Assembly: GCF_011075055.1 (NCBI RefSeq)
Contig: NC_058155.1
Coordinates: 4,576,001-4,640,000 of the forward strand
Length of the DNA stretch: 64,000 bases
Source: Mangifera indica
Lineage: Eukaryota > Streptophyta > Magnoliopsida > Sapindales > Anacardiaceae
Direction of reading: 5' to 3'
Below are positions 35,455 through 47,239 of the stretch, piece by piece. The number at the start of each line of letters is the position of its first letter. The stretch's first letter is position 1. The notes beneath the pieces were generated by a model that searched no databases, was not told where the DNA came from, and saw only the letters and a program-made list of their open reading frames with translations. The position numbers and the translations under genes were made by a program.

Positions 35455-36434
35455 TAGGATAGATGTCGTAGAGTCAATCACATTTGATATTTGTAGTTAT
35501 AATTTTATATTAATAATTAATAAAAGGATTTAATATTATTCAATTCATATGTTTATCTATTATATGATCATATGAATAATATACTCTTGAAATGATAGAA
35601 CTATGATGAGGAGATCAAACAACTAATCGTGTGAAAACACATTAAGTGGTCATTCTAGAAATGTTTGTAATCCTTATATTACAATAAACAAAGGCACATG
35701 TAATGATAATGAGATTATCATAGTGTTAAGTGATCTTATTGAAAGGTAATGACAGTTTTCACATATCAAAACTATTTGTAGATGGCTTGGTGTAACACAT
35801 GGGTACACGTTATAAACATGTTCACTAGACATACCCGATCAAAAGATATCCATATAGAAGGTTACTCTAGTGTCTATGAAATAAATCCTCTGAATACTAC
35901 ATGTGCACACGATCTTTTGATTTGAGGTTACCAAACCATTTTATGTAAGGATTGTTATGGTTTGACGCTATCCAAAATGTCACCATAACTAGGGTAACTA
36001 TAAAGGTAGTCATTAGTTATATCATGAGATACATGGAGGCTATGGTTTATGAATAAAATATTTGTCACTCTTGAGCATAAAAGAAAATATCTCACATGAG
36101 AATATTAAATAACATTCATGACTGCTTGAATATGTGGCTACAGTGAGATTAGGTTGTAGTTACATCCAATTGATCATTAATGTGTATCAATTTATAATGA
36201 GAAACCATTTAGATAGACACACTTTTATGCCCCACCCTCGATAGATACTGGTTGATAAAAAGATTAAATTGCATGTAACTGTGATATTATAAAAGTTTAA
36301 GAGATATTAGTTGGCACTCTTTCGTTCGAGTGGTCACGATGCCTTACTAAACACCAATAATGATCTGTGTTTGGATTCAGTTTGAATCTGAATATTGTTG
36401 ACTTGATAGAGAGCTTATGGTTCACACACATAAT
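35455..36434 (+). repeat. Copia-type LTR fragment
   Basis: It starts at about AGGATAGATGTCGTAGAGTC and contains the landmarks of the LTR at 1642-3486 in the opposite orientation (TATTAATAATTAATAAAAGG, CATTCTAGAAATGTTTGTAA, GTAACACATGGGTACACG, ATGAGAATATTAAATAACATTCATG). It breaks off at 36435, where TGTAACACC starts another element. The tandem duplication seen at 2405-2910 is absent here. Confidence 0.7.
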
Positions 36435-37345
36435 TGTAACACCTATAGATAAGCCTAAGGGTATTTCAATCTTTTTCTATTTTAAAGTTGGTGATTTGTT
36501 TAAGTTCCTATAGTACACGCCCATGTATGGAGATGTAAATGGCCTTGTACAGTTAGCAGAGAGTCAAACGTTTCAATCAGATTATGATAAACACAAGATC
36601 AACCCTAAATCTCACACATTCTTTTGCATTTTCAGCCATTTAAAAAGTAAGAGAGTGTGAGAGAGGAGGTCTATGGTCACCAAAAGAGTCACTACTAATC
36701 ATCAGAATTATCGTAGCCATGTAAGAGAGACGATTTTATTGGAATCCAAGTAAGTGGAACGTTTTCCCTTGTTTGTTCATGTAAATTTTTGCAATTTTCT
36801 ATTATATTCGTGATCCAGATGTGTTTAGATATAGTAGTGATGATCTAATTAATGAAATTGATGTTATATGCGAATATGAAGAATTGTATGCATGCCTAAT
36901 CTTTTGACTGTGTGAATGTTATATGTTTTGGCTTTATTAATGTTTTAGAGCCATGCATTTGTATTTAGATTTAGATAAATCATATGAATATCATATTTAG
37001 GATGTGTAAAGACTTTTGTATATGTATTAGAAGAAGTAATCTTATTGAATCAGCAATCGAAAAAACGTAGAAACCCTAAGATGCAATTTCTAGATCGCGA
37101 CACATGGTCGTGTATGGCATGTGTCGTTCCACAAAATTTGAAAGTTCAAAGATCCCACGCTCGTTTTGAAGAGAGAAATGCATAGTCATGTGGTATGAGA
37201 CACACACCCCATGTATGACTTTCCAAAAATGGACGACATGTGCAAGAGGACATATAAATCCAAATACATAGGAATGTATCCAATTTAACTCCCCATATGC
37301 ATCTACTCAATCCACAATCATGGGCTAAGTGTCACATGCCCATGT
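36435..37345 (+). repeat. TGTAACACC-type LTR-like segment (inverted partner 41400-42486)
   Basis: It starts with TGTAACACC at 36435-36443. The reverse complement of 41400-42486 matches it (AAGGGTATTTCAATCTTTTT, GTAACGCCCATGTATG-like motifs, GGGTTGATCTTGT in inverse, AAACCCTAAGA). The 37090-37340 part has several CATGTGT/ACACATG quasi-palindromes. No coding frame. Confidence 0.6.
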
Positions 37346-38470
37346 ATATGCAAATATCACAAATTTTACACACTAATCCTTTGAAACTTAAAATTGATAT
37401 TTGGAGAAAAAGACCCATTTTCTCCAATTTAACAGGGTTAATGGTTTAATACTTAATTATTTAATTAATACTAAGTAAGGGTTAAATTTGGAATTTATAT
37501 ATACCATATGTGTAATGATTTATAATATTGCTAATGAGCCACCATCATACTTACTTTTAATACAAATAATAACAATATTGATACCTCACATTTGCATTAA
37601 CTTCAATAAGGGGTGTGCAAATGAATTGCAAATAATATTGTATGTGGTAAGGGAGGGATTGTGACTAGATTTTTTCCGTGTGATCAGGATATCATAGTTA
37701 TCTAGCCCAATAGATTGTATGACATGTGTGCAAGACACGATAATTAGTAGACATTCACATTTGTTTTCATTAGGGCATCAGATATGCTAAAATCAGCTTA
37801 AGCCTTAGTAGTCTTTATGAATGGCCTATGTTTAAGGCACAACGGTGTCTAGTTGTGACAACATCGAGACTTATTAGCGAAGTACTAAATTTATTTTTAT
37901 GTTTTATGCAAGGTACCGAGAGGTTATCAACGTACTAAGTGTTTTCACTCATGCATTCCTTTTTTATGTTTTATAGGTAAAGATGAGTAACAGAGCATGT
38001 GAGAGAGTCAACAATCCAACAAGTAACTGTATGAAGGCGAGAGGCAAAAATCATCTTTTTCTGATTTTATGTTTCAAATTTGCACTTTATTATTTTTCAG
38101 CTACTTTTAGACATATGATTTGTAATAATGAGGGATTTTAATGCATTTAAAGTATTTATTCAATTTACATCTTTTTGCAGGCATTTAAGGGAATATTTAA
38201 TAACATGCTTAAATTATCCATTGTTTTAATTAAGGAGTCTAGTCGTACATGTCTCTTTGGGTTATATTCCATGAAAAAGTATATATTTGAAAAGGGGTGT
38301 TACATTTATTGTATCGAAACATGATTTTGAAACCCAAAAAAGTGTTAACTCATAGTATGTCTGAAAGTTCATAATAAAGTTAAATAAGAAAACGATAAGC
38401 TTTCTTTGATGCACAGAAACTGTAGCAGAGCAAGGAAGAAAATGTGCAAAACATAATAGGAGCATTGTGA
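37346..38470 (+). repeat. TIR-flank fragment plus direct repeat unit, copy 2
   Basis: About 37365-37620 is the reverse complement of sequence downstream of TIR genes A and B (AATCCTTTGAAACTTAAAATTGATATTTGGAG). From 37490 on it is the second copy of the unit at 34310-35285, ending at GAAACTGTAGCAGAGCAAGG (38415-38434). No TIR exon is present. Confidence 0.75.
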
Positions 38471-38474
38471 TGAA

Positions 38475-40431
38475 CATTTTATAAACTGATTTTATGCTCC
38501 AGACACATGATTGTGTCAAGGCATACAAGCATGTGTCACTTTAATTTTAACTAAACATTGAATCAACTTATCTAGCGTAGGTGGTAAGGACATATAGGCA
38601 TGGCCTCCCCTACACACGACTGTGTCTCACCCAAAATATAAACTTCAACCTTTTTACTCATGTTAACATAAGCAAAAAGACTATACTACCCTTGAGACAT
38701 ATTTATGGGTGTTACACTAGATATTCTATTAATTCATCACTTAGACATTCACGTTTTTAATCACTTTGAAAGATTTTAATTTGTTTTCCAAGTTGTTTTC
38801 TACCTCGCTCTTGAATTCTTTGAAGTTATTAAAACATTTAGACTTGTGTTTCGACAAAAACACATAGCAATATTGTAACACCTGCAGGTATGTTCAAGGG
38901 TATTTTATCTTTTGGTGTGGGATACATGTATTTATGCTTATGTCATTAATATATGTGGAACAATCGACACATGACCATGTGGGAAGGTTACAAGCCAATG
39001 TGTGTAGTAAAAAGGGCAAAATAGTCTTTTCTATTACTATTTGGTTTTTTGGCTAAATATGGTTCATCCACATGTCTGTGTATGATAGTTTACATGCCCG
39101 TGTATAGCTAATGCATTTAAATATTCGATAAGGATACATATCATAGGGATTTCAAAAAGTGGCTTTAATGTGTAATAACATACACGCCCATGTGACTTAA
39201 GTACATACTCGTATTTGTTGTTATTTCTAGAAAAAAAATTAAAGATCGCAAATGCATTTGGTTGAACATTATCACCATATTTTTCACAAAAAAGTAAAGG
39301 GTTTGAGAGGTTCTTGAGTGCTTTGGAAGATTTAGATGTAGAAGAGACTTTAGGAGTTCAATCAAGCCACGTAAAGGTTATCAGAACATCACTGGAGGAG
39401 AGGAAAGTAGCGTTTTGTTTAATTCATATGATTTTTGATTGAATGTTGAGATCCTTGAATTGAAATAATACTGTTGAATTGGTGCATTGTTATGTTTGTA
39501 TGCATGGCATGGTTATATGCATAAGAAAAATGTAGGCGAATTGGTGAATTTGTCATTAGGATTAGGGTTGAATTAATTTGTTATTAGGTTGGAGTGTTAT
39601 TATGTGATTATTAATCATTATTCAATGTTTGGATTAGATGCAAGAATGACAATAGTTGGTAGTGGTTGTAATTTTTTATTCAAGGGTGGATAGTTACAGA
39701 CTGATTAATGGTATTATGATTGTGAGAGTTTAGATTACATGTTATTGGGTTTGGATGAATTATCTGATGCGAATTTGGATGTGTAATGTATGATGATATT
39801 GAGGTAGTGTTTAGTTAGTAATGTTATGTAATTTGGTTTCTAGAAAAATAGGTTTGTTGGTTGGAGAATGTAAAAACTACAATTCATAATTATAGAAAAT
39901 CAATGTTATACGCTCGTGTATGTTTGCATATTAGGTCGTGTATAATTAAGGATTTTTCTCCCAATGTTAGAGTAAACACTAAAATATGGATTTGGGAACA
40001 AGTACACACCCATATGATATAGCACACATGACTGTGTGTCTTGCTCCAAAGATATAGACCCTTGTGCTTAAGGTTTTTGTTGTATAGATTAATCAATACA
40101 CCCTCATGTATGAAAGATACACACCCATGTTCTTTTGGGGAAATTTGAGATTAAAGATGTAAAAAGTTAGTAAAAAAGATATGATATTTAGATAAGAGTA
40201 TGAGAGTTTAGAAATAATTAATTTACTATTAGAAGAGATGATTATGAGGAAAGTCAACGATAAGGCCCTAATGAAGGTTGTTGATAATGGAAATCATTAT
40301 CGGTGCGCCCGACTATATGGATGGCAACACATAGCCCAACTGGAATGATTTTGAGTAAAAAACTAAAAATGATGTATTAAACTAGTATAAACCACCGAAC
40401 TATGAATAAGGTGGTGGTGAAAGCAATAAGG

Positions 40432-40488
<57 letters not shown>

Positions 40489-40875
40489 TTTGTCATAAAT
40501 GCCCTTAGATAATTTCGCACTGACAATAGGTGTCATAGCATTTGAGATGCATGTGCAATGACAAGAGAGACCTAGGGTCTCACTACTCTTTTGATATGGT
40601 ATCTGTAACCCAAGCTTAATTGACATATGTATGAGGCATGCTTATGAATGACATTCAGGATGTCATTTCCTTTCACCAGATATTCGAGACAACAATATAC
40701 ATCATTTGACATTAGCCATCCAGAATGACACTGTCATTGAGGAAAGAGGTACATGGTGCCAAGATAATCTGGATTGACATTTAGAATGCTAGGAAAACAT
40801 TTATAGGATTATAAATTAAGAAATAAAAGACGTGTAAATGTTATCGTACATATATTTGAGTTATAGATTACCTAC
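38475..40875 (+). repeat. Large repeat block, copy 2 (copy 1 at 7846-12365)
   Basis: It is collinear with copy 1 but lacks both the 2 kb segment (8547-10598) and the MITE (the empty TTA site is near 40066-40068). TGTAACACC termini occur inside it at 38708-38716 (minus) and 38874-38882 (plus). It carries a longer AT microsatellite. No gene. Confidence 0.75.
40434..40482. repeat. (AT)n microsatellite
   Basis: About 24 AT units, at the same relative place as the shorter (TA)n at 11934-11966 in the paralogous block. Confidence 0.95.
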
Positions 40876-41400
40876 TTACTACAATGCCTTACGCACATGT
40901 CAAATAGCTTATCGAGCTATCTAATTGGGACACTCTGATCACATAGAGAAATCTCTGATAGTAGCTTTTTCTTTTATCACATAAGCTAATCGAAACTACT
41001 GACAAACCATCTAAAGATAACCCCTACTTGGGGTACAAATGTGGTGCATCTAACTGATCACGTGAGGAATATTTAAAAGCTACTTCTTTACTATACACAC
41101 CTAAATTGAATTGGGTGGCTATCTACTTTGGCATCAGTACATGGTATATCTTATGGGTATCTAACCCTATTACTCTCATAGATATCATCACTTACGTATA
41201 TGACTGGTAATCATCTAGTTGTGTGACACTAGCCTATAAGTTGCTAACTTTTTAACTTGGATACAACTTGATCTGAGTTTATGTTGTCATCCATATAGTC
41301 AAACACCTCACCTATGTCTTTTTTTAATTTTTATCTTTTATTAGCTCATTATTCTTCTTATATAACTTTACCCTCTTATACACATAGTCTAAGGGTATAA
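40876..41400 (-). repeat. Diverged retroelement fragment
   Basis: 40890-41185 resembles 16250-16560 (GGTACAAATGTGGTGCATCTAACTGA versus GGTACATATGTGATGCATCTCACTGA; CTTATGGGTATCTA versus CTCATGGGTATCTA). The remainder is AT-rich and unassigned. Confidence 0.55.
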
Positions 41401-42486
41401 TCATCTTTTGACTTATCTAGAGGTACACAGTTGTGTGTTTTTCAACCAAGATCGTGTGCCTTGAACCATACACATGGGCATGTGGCACTTAGCCCATAGT
41501 CGTGTATAAAACATATGTATACGGGGAGTTAACTTAGACACACTTTTTTGTATTTGGATCCATGTATCTTCTAGCGCATATTGTCCAATTTTGGAAAGCC
41601 ATACATGGGCTTGTGTCCCATACCATATGACTATGTATTTCTCCTCTCAAAACGAGCGCAAGATCTTTGAACTTTCAAATTTTTTGGAACGACACACGGA
41701 CGTGTATGGAACCATACATGATTCTGTGTCACAATCTAGAAATCATGTCTTAGGGTTTCTACGTTTTTTTAACTATAGATTCAACAAGATTTCTTCTTTG
41801 AAGGCATATATTAAAGTCTCTACACACCCTAAATATGATATTCATATGATTTATCTAATCAAAATACACATACATGGCTTTAAAGCAACAATTAAGTCGA
41901 AACATATAACATTCACACAATCAAGAGATTAGACATGCATATAATTCCTTATATTTGCCTATAACATCAGTTTCATTAACTAGATCATCACTACTATATC
42001 TAAACACCTCTAAATCATGAATATAATAGAAAATTCCAAAGATACATGACCAGAGAAGGGAAACTGCTCCACTTACTTGGATTCCGATGAAAATTTCTCC
42101 CTTACACGACTACGATGATTTCGGTGATCGATTGTGACTCCTTAGGTGACTACAAACTTTTCTCTCTTACTTTCTCACCTTTTGAGCGATTGGGAATGCA
42201 AAAGAATGTGTGAGATTTAGGGTTGATCTTGTTTTTATTTTATCTTTAAGACATGATACATGGGCATGTATAAACCATATACGACTGTGTGCCTAGTTGC
42301 ATAACTAAGATAGCTTCTTGTTTCACCTCGATCACAATTTAATCCAAAAATTTGACTTTTTATTGACTATACATGATTGTGTATATCCTCATACATGGGC
42401 ATGCACTATAGGAATTTAAAAAAATCACATACTTTAAAACTAAAAAAAAGATTGAAACGCCCTTGAGCTTACCTGTAGGTGTTACA
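41400..42486 (-). repeat. TGTAACACC-type LTR-like segment (inverted partner 36435-37345)
   Basis: TGTAACACC stands on the minus strand at 42478-42486 and the sequence reads leftwards in parallel with 36435-37345. The 41400-41720 and 42240-42420 parts are dense in CATGTGT/ACACATG-type quasi-palindromes. The open frame at 41591-41932 is not conserved in the partner and I do not consider it a gene. Confidence 0.6.
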
Positions 42487-43560
42487 ATTATATGTGTGAT
42501 CCATAAGCTTTCTATCAAGTCAACAGTGTTTAAATTCAAACTAAATCTAGACACAGACCAATATTGGCTTCTAGTAAGACATCATGGTCACCCAGACAAT
42601 AGAGTGTCAACAAATATCTCTTAAGCTTTTACAACATCACAGTTACATGCAATTCAATCATTTCATCAACTAGTATCTATTGAGGCTGAGACATAAAAGT
42701 GTATCTATCTTAGTGGTTTCTTAGTTTAAACTGATACACATCAATAATCAATTGGATGTGGCTACAATCTAATCCCACTGTGGTTATATATTCAAGCAGT
42801 CACGGATTTCATTTAATATTCTCATGTGAGATATCTTCTCTTATGCTCAAAAGTAACGAATATTTTATTGATAAACCATAGCCTCAATGCGTGCAAAAAG
42901 GTGTAAAATGAATAAATACTTTAAATGCATTAAAAACCTTTCATTATTACAAATAATTTGTCTAAAAGTAGTTGAAAAACAATGAAGTGCATAATTTGAA
43001 ACATAAAAGACATAAAATCCAAAAAAGATGATTTTGTCTCTCGCCCTCATACAGTTACTCCTTGGACTGCTTACCCCTTCACATGCTCCTCTACTCACCT
43101 CTACTTGTAAAACACAAAAAAAGAATGTATGAGTGAAAACACTTAGTAAGTCGATGACCTCTTGGTATCTTGCACAAAACATAAAAATAAATTTAGCGTT
43201 CTGCTAATAAGTCTCGATGTGGTCATAACTTGACATCCTTGTGTCCTGAACATAGGTCATTCATAAAGAGTACTAAGGCCTAAACTGATTTTAACATATC
43301 TGATGCCCTAACAAAAACAAATGTGTGTGTCTACTAATTATCGTGTCTTGCACACATGTTATACAATCTATTGGGCTAGATAACTATGATATCCTGATCA
43401 CACGAAAAAAATCTAATCACAATCCCTCCCTTACCACATACAATATTATTTGCAGTTCATTTGTACACCCCCTATTGAAGTTAATGCAAATGTGAGGTAT
43501 CAATATCGTTATTATTTGTATTAAGAGTAAGTATGATGGTGGCAGGTTAGCAATATTATA
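42487..43560 (-). repeat. Joined LTR fragment and direct-repeat unit (deleted inverted copy of 34460-36434)
   Basis: 42487-42888 is the reverse complement of part of the LTR at 35455-36434. At about 42888 it jumps to sequence matching the reverse complement of 34460-35035 (GTGCAAAAAGGTGTAAA). About 1 kb present in the 34-36 kb copy is therefore missing here. It then continues into the TIR gene B downstream flank. Confidence 0.7.
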
Positions 43561-44025
43561 AATCATTACATATATGGTATACGTAAATTTCAAATTTAAC
43601 CATTACTTAGTATTAATTAAATAATTAAGTATTAAACCATTAAACTTGTTAAATAGGAGAAAGACAGATAAAGGGTATTTTTTTTCCAAATATCAATTTC
43701 AAGTTGCAAAGGATTAGTGTGTAAAAATTGTGATATTTGACTTTGTTTCTAAGTTTTAGGTATGCCAACCAATGTTAATTACAACTAATTTGTATAATTG
43801 TTTTTGCAGATGGCTTTGTAATTAAAGACCCTACAACAATTTTCATATTTCGGTTGTTTCATCAATAAAATGAAACAACATATAAATTTTATTTTCAACA
43901 CATATGCATTTTGTTAATGCGAATTTACACACACCAACCAAAAATGCATGAGATTAAGCCAATTACAAAAAAATAATTTTGGCTAAATTAATAGATTCTG
44001 ATTTTTATTTGAAATGTATATGTAA

Positions 44026-45937
44026 TCATTTTCTTTTGGTTTTGAAGAATATCACTGGTTTGGCAAGTGGCCTAGACCTCTTTAATAAAATAAAATATTT
44101 TAGATTCCCATACATCAATGATTGATGGACAGCCTTGAAAGTCAAAAAGGTTGTTACATTTATGTCAAAGATGAGAAAAAATTTAAAAAAAAAAAAGGGT
44201 GATGATGAAATTACGGATCGGCCCCACTGAATTCTTAGTGTCTGTGCTTGTGCCTGCAGTTGCTCTAAACATGAAACAAGTAGTTTCTTCAGATTCACAA
44301 ATGTTGAAGTCGAAACCCCTAATTTACTTGACACTTCTTCCACAATTGCTCTGATAAACTCACTTTCATGCCTGCAAAATTCAAAAACATTATTTAAATT
44401 ATCTTCTAAATTATAGTTAATCATATGCAAATTATTATTATAATAAAAAATCATACGGTTATGGTATTTTTTTCATTTAGCTCTCTAATACATTTACTTT
44501 TACATTTTTATTATCAATTTCCAGCTTAAAAACATCACCATGCAATTAAGCCAGACTCAATTTACTAACTTTAAAAAAATACAAGGAAAAAAAACTTATC
44601 AATAGTAAAAGAAAAATAAATATTCGATTGTTATAAATATTATTTTTATTATTTTAATAACTAATTATTTATACTCATACAAAAATAAGTAAATTTATAA
44701 TTTTAAACAGAAGTAAAATAATTCTTAAAAATCTATTTTTTATTGTTCAAAAGTTTTAATGACAAAAAATATCTTCTTATTGTTAGTCATTATAGTTTTC
44801 TCGTTAAAAATATTTTCCTCATTAATACTTTTAACAAAAGAAGTTATAACGATAAACGACAACGAGAGTTTTTTTATCATTAAAAGTTTTTAACAATGAA
44901 AAATAGATATTCAACAACCTTTTTTTCTCTTGTTAAAATCATAAATTTATTTAGTTTTAATCATTGTATAAATAATTTATTATTAAAATCATAAAAATAG
45001 TATTTATTACATCTTGCTTTTTATTATGCATGGTGGATTTTTCCACCCTATATTTTTTACTTTAGCCAAAAGAGATGGGAAGGCATTAAATGCCTTAGAA
45101 TCTTAGCGTGAAAGAAAGCCATTTATTGGTTGGAGGGGCGACAAATTTCTTATAAATCCCCCCTCCTCTCCTCATGAAAATATTCACTTCTTCTTTGCTT
45201 CTTCTTGCTTCTTTCTTCCTTTTGCCGTGGGTTTGGCTTAATAAACCATAATTCTCACCTTTGTAATTCAATCACTTTGTCATTTATTTCATTATTTTAT
45301 AACACTTTTGATATTTTTATTAATTAACACATAAAATTATTCATTGGAGACTAAAAAGTTAATCTTAACCTTTTGTAAAACTGGTTATATTTCTAGAAAA
45401 AAAAGGGTTTTAATTGAATTCTACAGAAGAACCTTTTTACCTATCGTTCAAATCGAATCCTTTTAGATTGGCCACCTCTTGTAAAGCGTTCCTCCACATT
45501 TGCACATACTGTAAATTCTCCTTAAAAATTTCTTCATGTTTAGCAAATGCTTCTTCAAAGACTCCGTTCTGATGTCTTGGCACACTTGGCTTAACATCAT
45601 AGAAAATCGGAATGACTATTTGTCGCCTTGTTTTCATGCATTCGACAATCTCAGCTAGTTCATTCAAGCACCAAGTACATGAAGCATAGCGTCTTGAGAA
45701 AACAACAATTGAAATTCTTGACTCTTGAATTGTTTTGACGAGTTCCATTGAAATGGGAGTTTCCCTTTCAAGTTCTTTGTCGCCCTTAAATACTTTAAAT
45801 CCTTTCCGATCCATAGCAGCAAATAGATGATCTGTGAATCTTTTGCCAGTGTCTTCACCTTGAAAGTTTAGAAATACATCATATTTCCATCTAACAGAAG
45901 AAGAAGATCCATTCAAAGAACCTCTTTGGCTGATCAT
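44026..45937 (-). CDS. TIR-domain protein (TIR-only), gene B
   Basis: The coding exons are 45937-45441 (497 bases, the same length as in gene A) and 44371-44026, predicting about 280 residues. The TIR motifs are intact: YDVFLNFQGEDT, DKELERETPI, SIVVFSRRYA, WCLNELAEIVECM with the likely catalytic Glu, and IFYDVKPSVPRHQ. Exon 2 gives HESEFIRAIVEEVSSKL, then a tail without P-loop, NB-ARC or LRR; the tail differs from gene A because of small indels near 44160-44190, ending at 44026. The ATG is followed by ATC (MISQRG) instead of AGC. A 5' UTR intron lies at 45984-46409. The intron between coding exons is 1069 bp and holds an extra LTR-like insert (45015-45305). The position corresponding to the TATATAG of gene A reads GTATAG here (near 46728). 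Probably a functional TIR-only immune signalling protein; the C-terminal end is uncertain. Confidence 0.82.
45015..45305 (+). mobile_element. LTR-like insertion in the TIR gene B intron
   Basis: This roughly 290 bp segment is absent from the equivalent gene A intron (about 18745-18800). It contains TATAAAT at 45151-45157 followed by a C/T-rich CCCCCCTCCTCTCCTC and repeated CTTCTT, a promoter/leader-like organisation on the strand opposite to gene B, and a GGTGGATTTTTCCACC hairpin at its left. It may be a solo LTR or TRIM element. The target duplication is unclear. Confidence 0.55.
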
Positions 45938-45983
45938 GTTAAGAAAATTCTTTGAATCAACAAGCAATATCCTATGCAAGACC

Positions 45984-46409
45984 CTGAGAAGTTGGAAAAT
46001 TAAAAAATAAATAAGCAAAACAAAGATGAAGCTTATATACCAAATAATGTCTCTCTAAAGCAATATCCACATGAACTAAGCACTTTTTCGTCATTCAAAA
46101 CCAATTATATATATCAAACAAAGACTTACTGCTATAAATTTAAAAAACAATTCTTGGATAAATATGAAAATTTATGAGAACTTTATAGGATTAATGGACT
46201 TTCTGGTAACAATCCATACAGATCTTGCGGGGATCTGTTAAATAAACTAAAATCAACACATATTTTGCGTAATGATACATGGTCTAAATTAATTACAGTT
46301 GTTGAGCCTAAATTTATTTTCAGATCTTACTTAGCTCTCACAAAAAGTAATGTATCAGCTTCCTAAAGAATCATAGATTTAGGGAAACCAAGAGTGTTTG
46401 AGAACTTAC
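45984..46409 (-). other. 5' UTR intron of TIR gene B
   Basis: The donor GTAAGTTC (minus strand) is at 46409 and the acceptor CTTCTCAG ends at 45984, matching genes A and C. Confidence 0.7.
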
Positions 46410-46449
46410 AGCTTTGAAAGAGTTGCAGAACTCTGAAAAATGAGCTCTA

Positions 46450-46548
46450 AACCGATCAGCCAAGAAAGCAGGAAGTCTTCTCTGCTGTGAGGAATTACGC
46501 GTAGTTTCAAAACCGATCAGCCAAAGAGGGCAGGAAGTCTTCTCTTCA
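46450..46548. repeat. About 60 bp tandem duplication in the TIR gene B leader
   Basis: AAACCGATCAGCCAAGAAAG..CAGGAAGTCTTCTCT at about 46450-46482 is repeated as AAACCGATCAGCCAAAGAGG..CAGGAAGTCTTCTCT at about 46511-46546. Genes A and C have this block once (19950-19980, 24465-24500). Confidence 0.8.
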
Positions 46549-46599
46549 AAAGAAATTCGCATAATTTCCTTTCTTCACGCCCTCTGAAAGAAGATTAGG

Positions 46600-47235
46600 A
46601 ACCGTCCAGGAAATTTCCGACTCTGCGTTATTTTTCTTTTTGACTTTTGACTTTCAGTCTTCTCTCTTGTTTATATTTGGACGGTTAGCTTTTTTTTTTA
46701 TATGATTTGTTTTAGTGGGAACTATACATTATGTCATAATCTAATTAACCAAACTCACGTAATAAAAATCACCAAGCTGAAAAATTATGAGTTCGATTAT
46801 TATCATGGAAATTGGTTTTACGGCGTCCAACCCAACACTTTGAATCTGTAAATGTTATCCTTGCAAAATTAGTCGTATCAACACCTAAAAGATATAGTGA
46901 TGCAAATTAGATATCTAATAAAATAGACTCAAAGTCAACTAGTGGGTATGTGAGCACACTAGGAGTTGCAACCATATCATAGAAATCCTTTATGCAAAGT
47001 TATAGTTAGACCTGCTATGAAATCTAAGTATTTCATTTTGAAAAGGCTGAATATAAGGTTAAATTTGAGCATATTCGAGTTAAACTCAAACTTATCTAAG
47101 TTTGAGTTAGACTCAATTTGCATGAAACCAAGCTTGAGTTTCAAGAGTTTGTTTCAATGGTATTTGAACTTGGATTATTTCAAAGAAGCTAAACTCGTGT
47201 TTAGCTTAAGTTCAAACTTGAATTGAGCTTTGAGT
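46600..47235. other. Intergenic sequence shared with copy A
   Basis: It is collinear with 20040-20690 (upstream region of the TIR gene and spacer towards the DUF616 gene). No gene; the small open frame at 46966-47226 is not kept in copy A. Confidence 0.55.
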
Positions 47236-47239
47236 TTAG

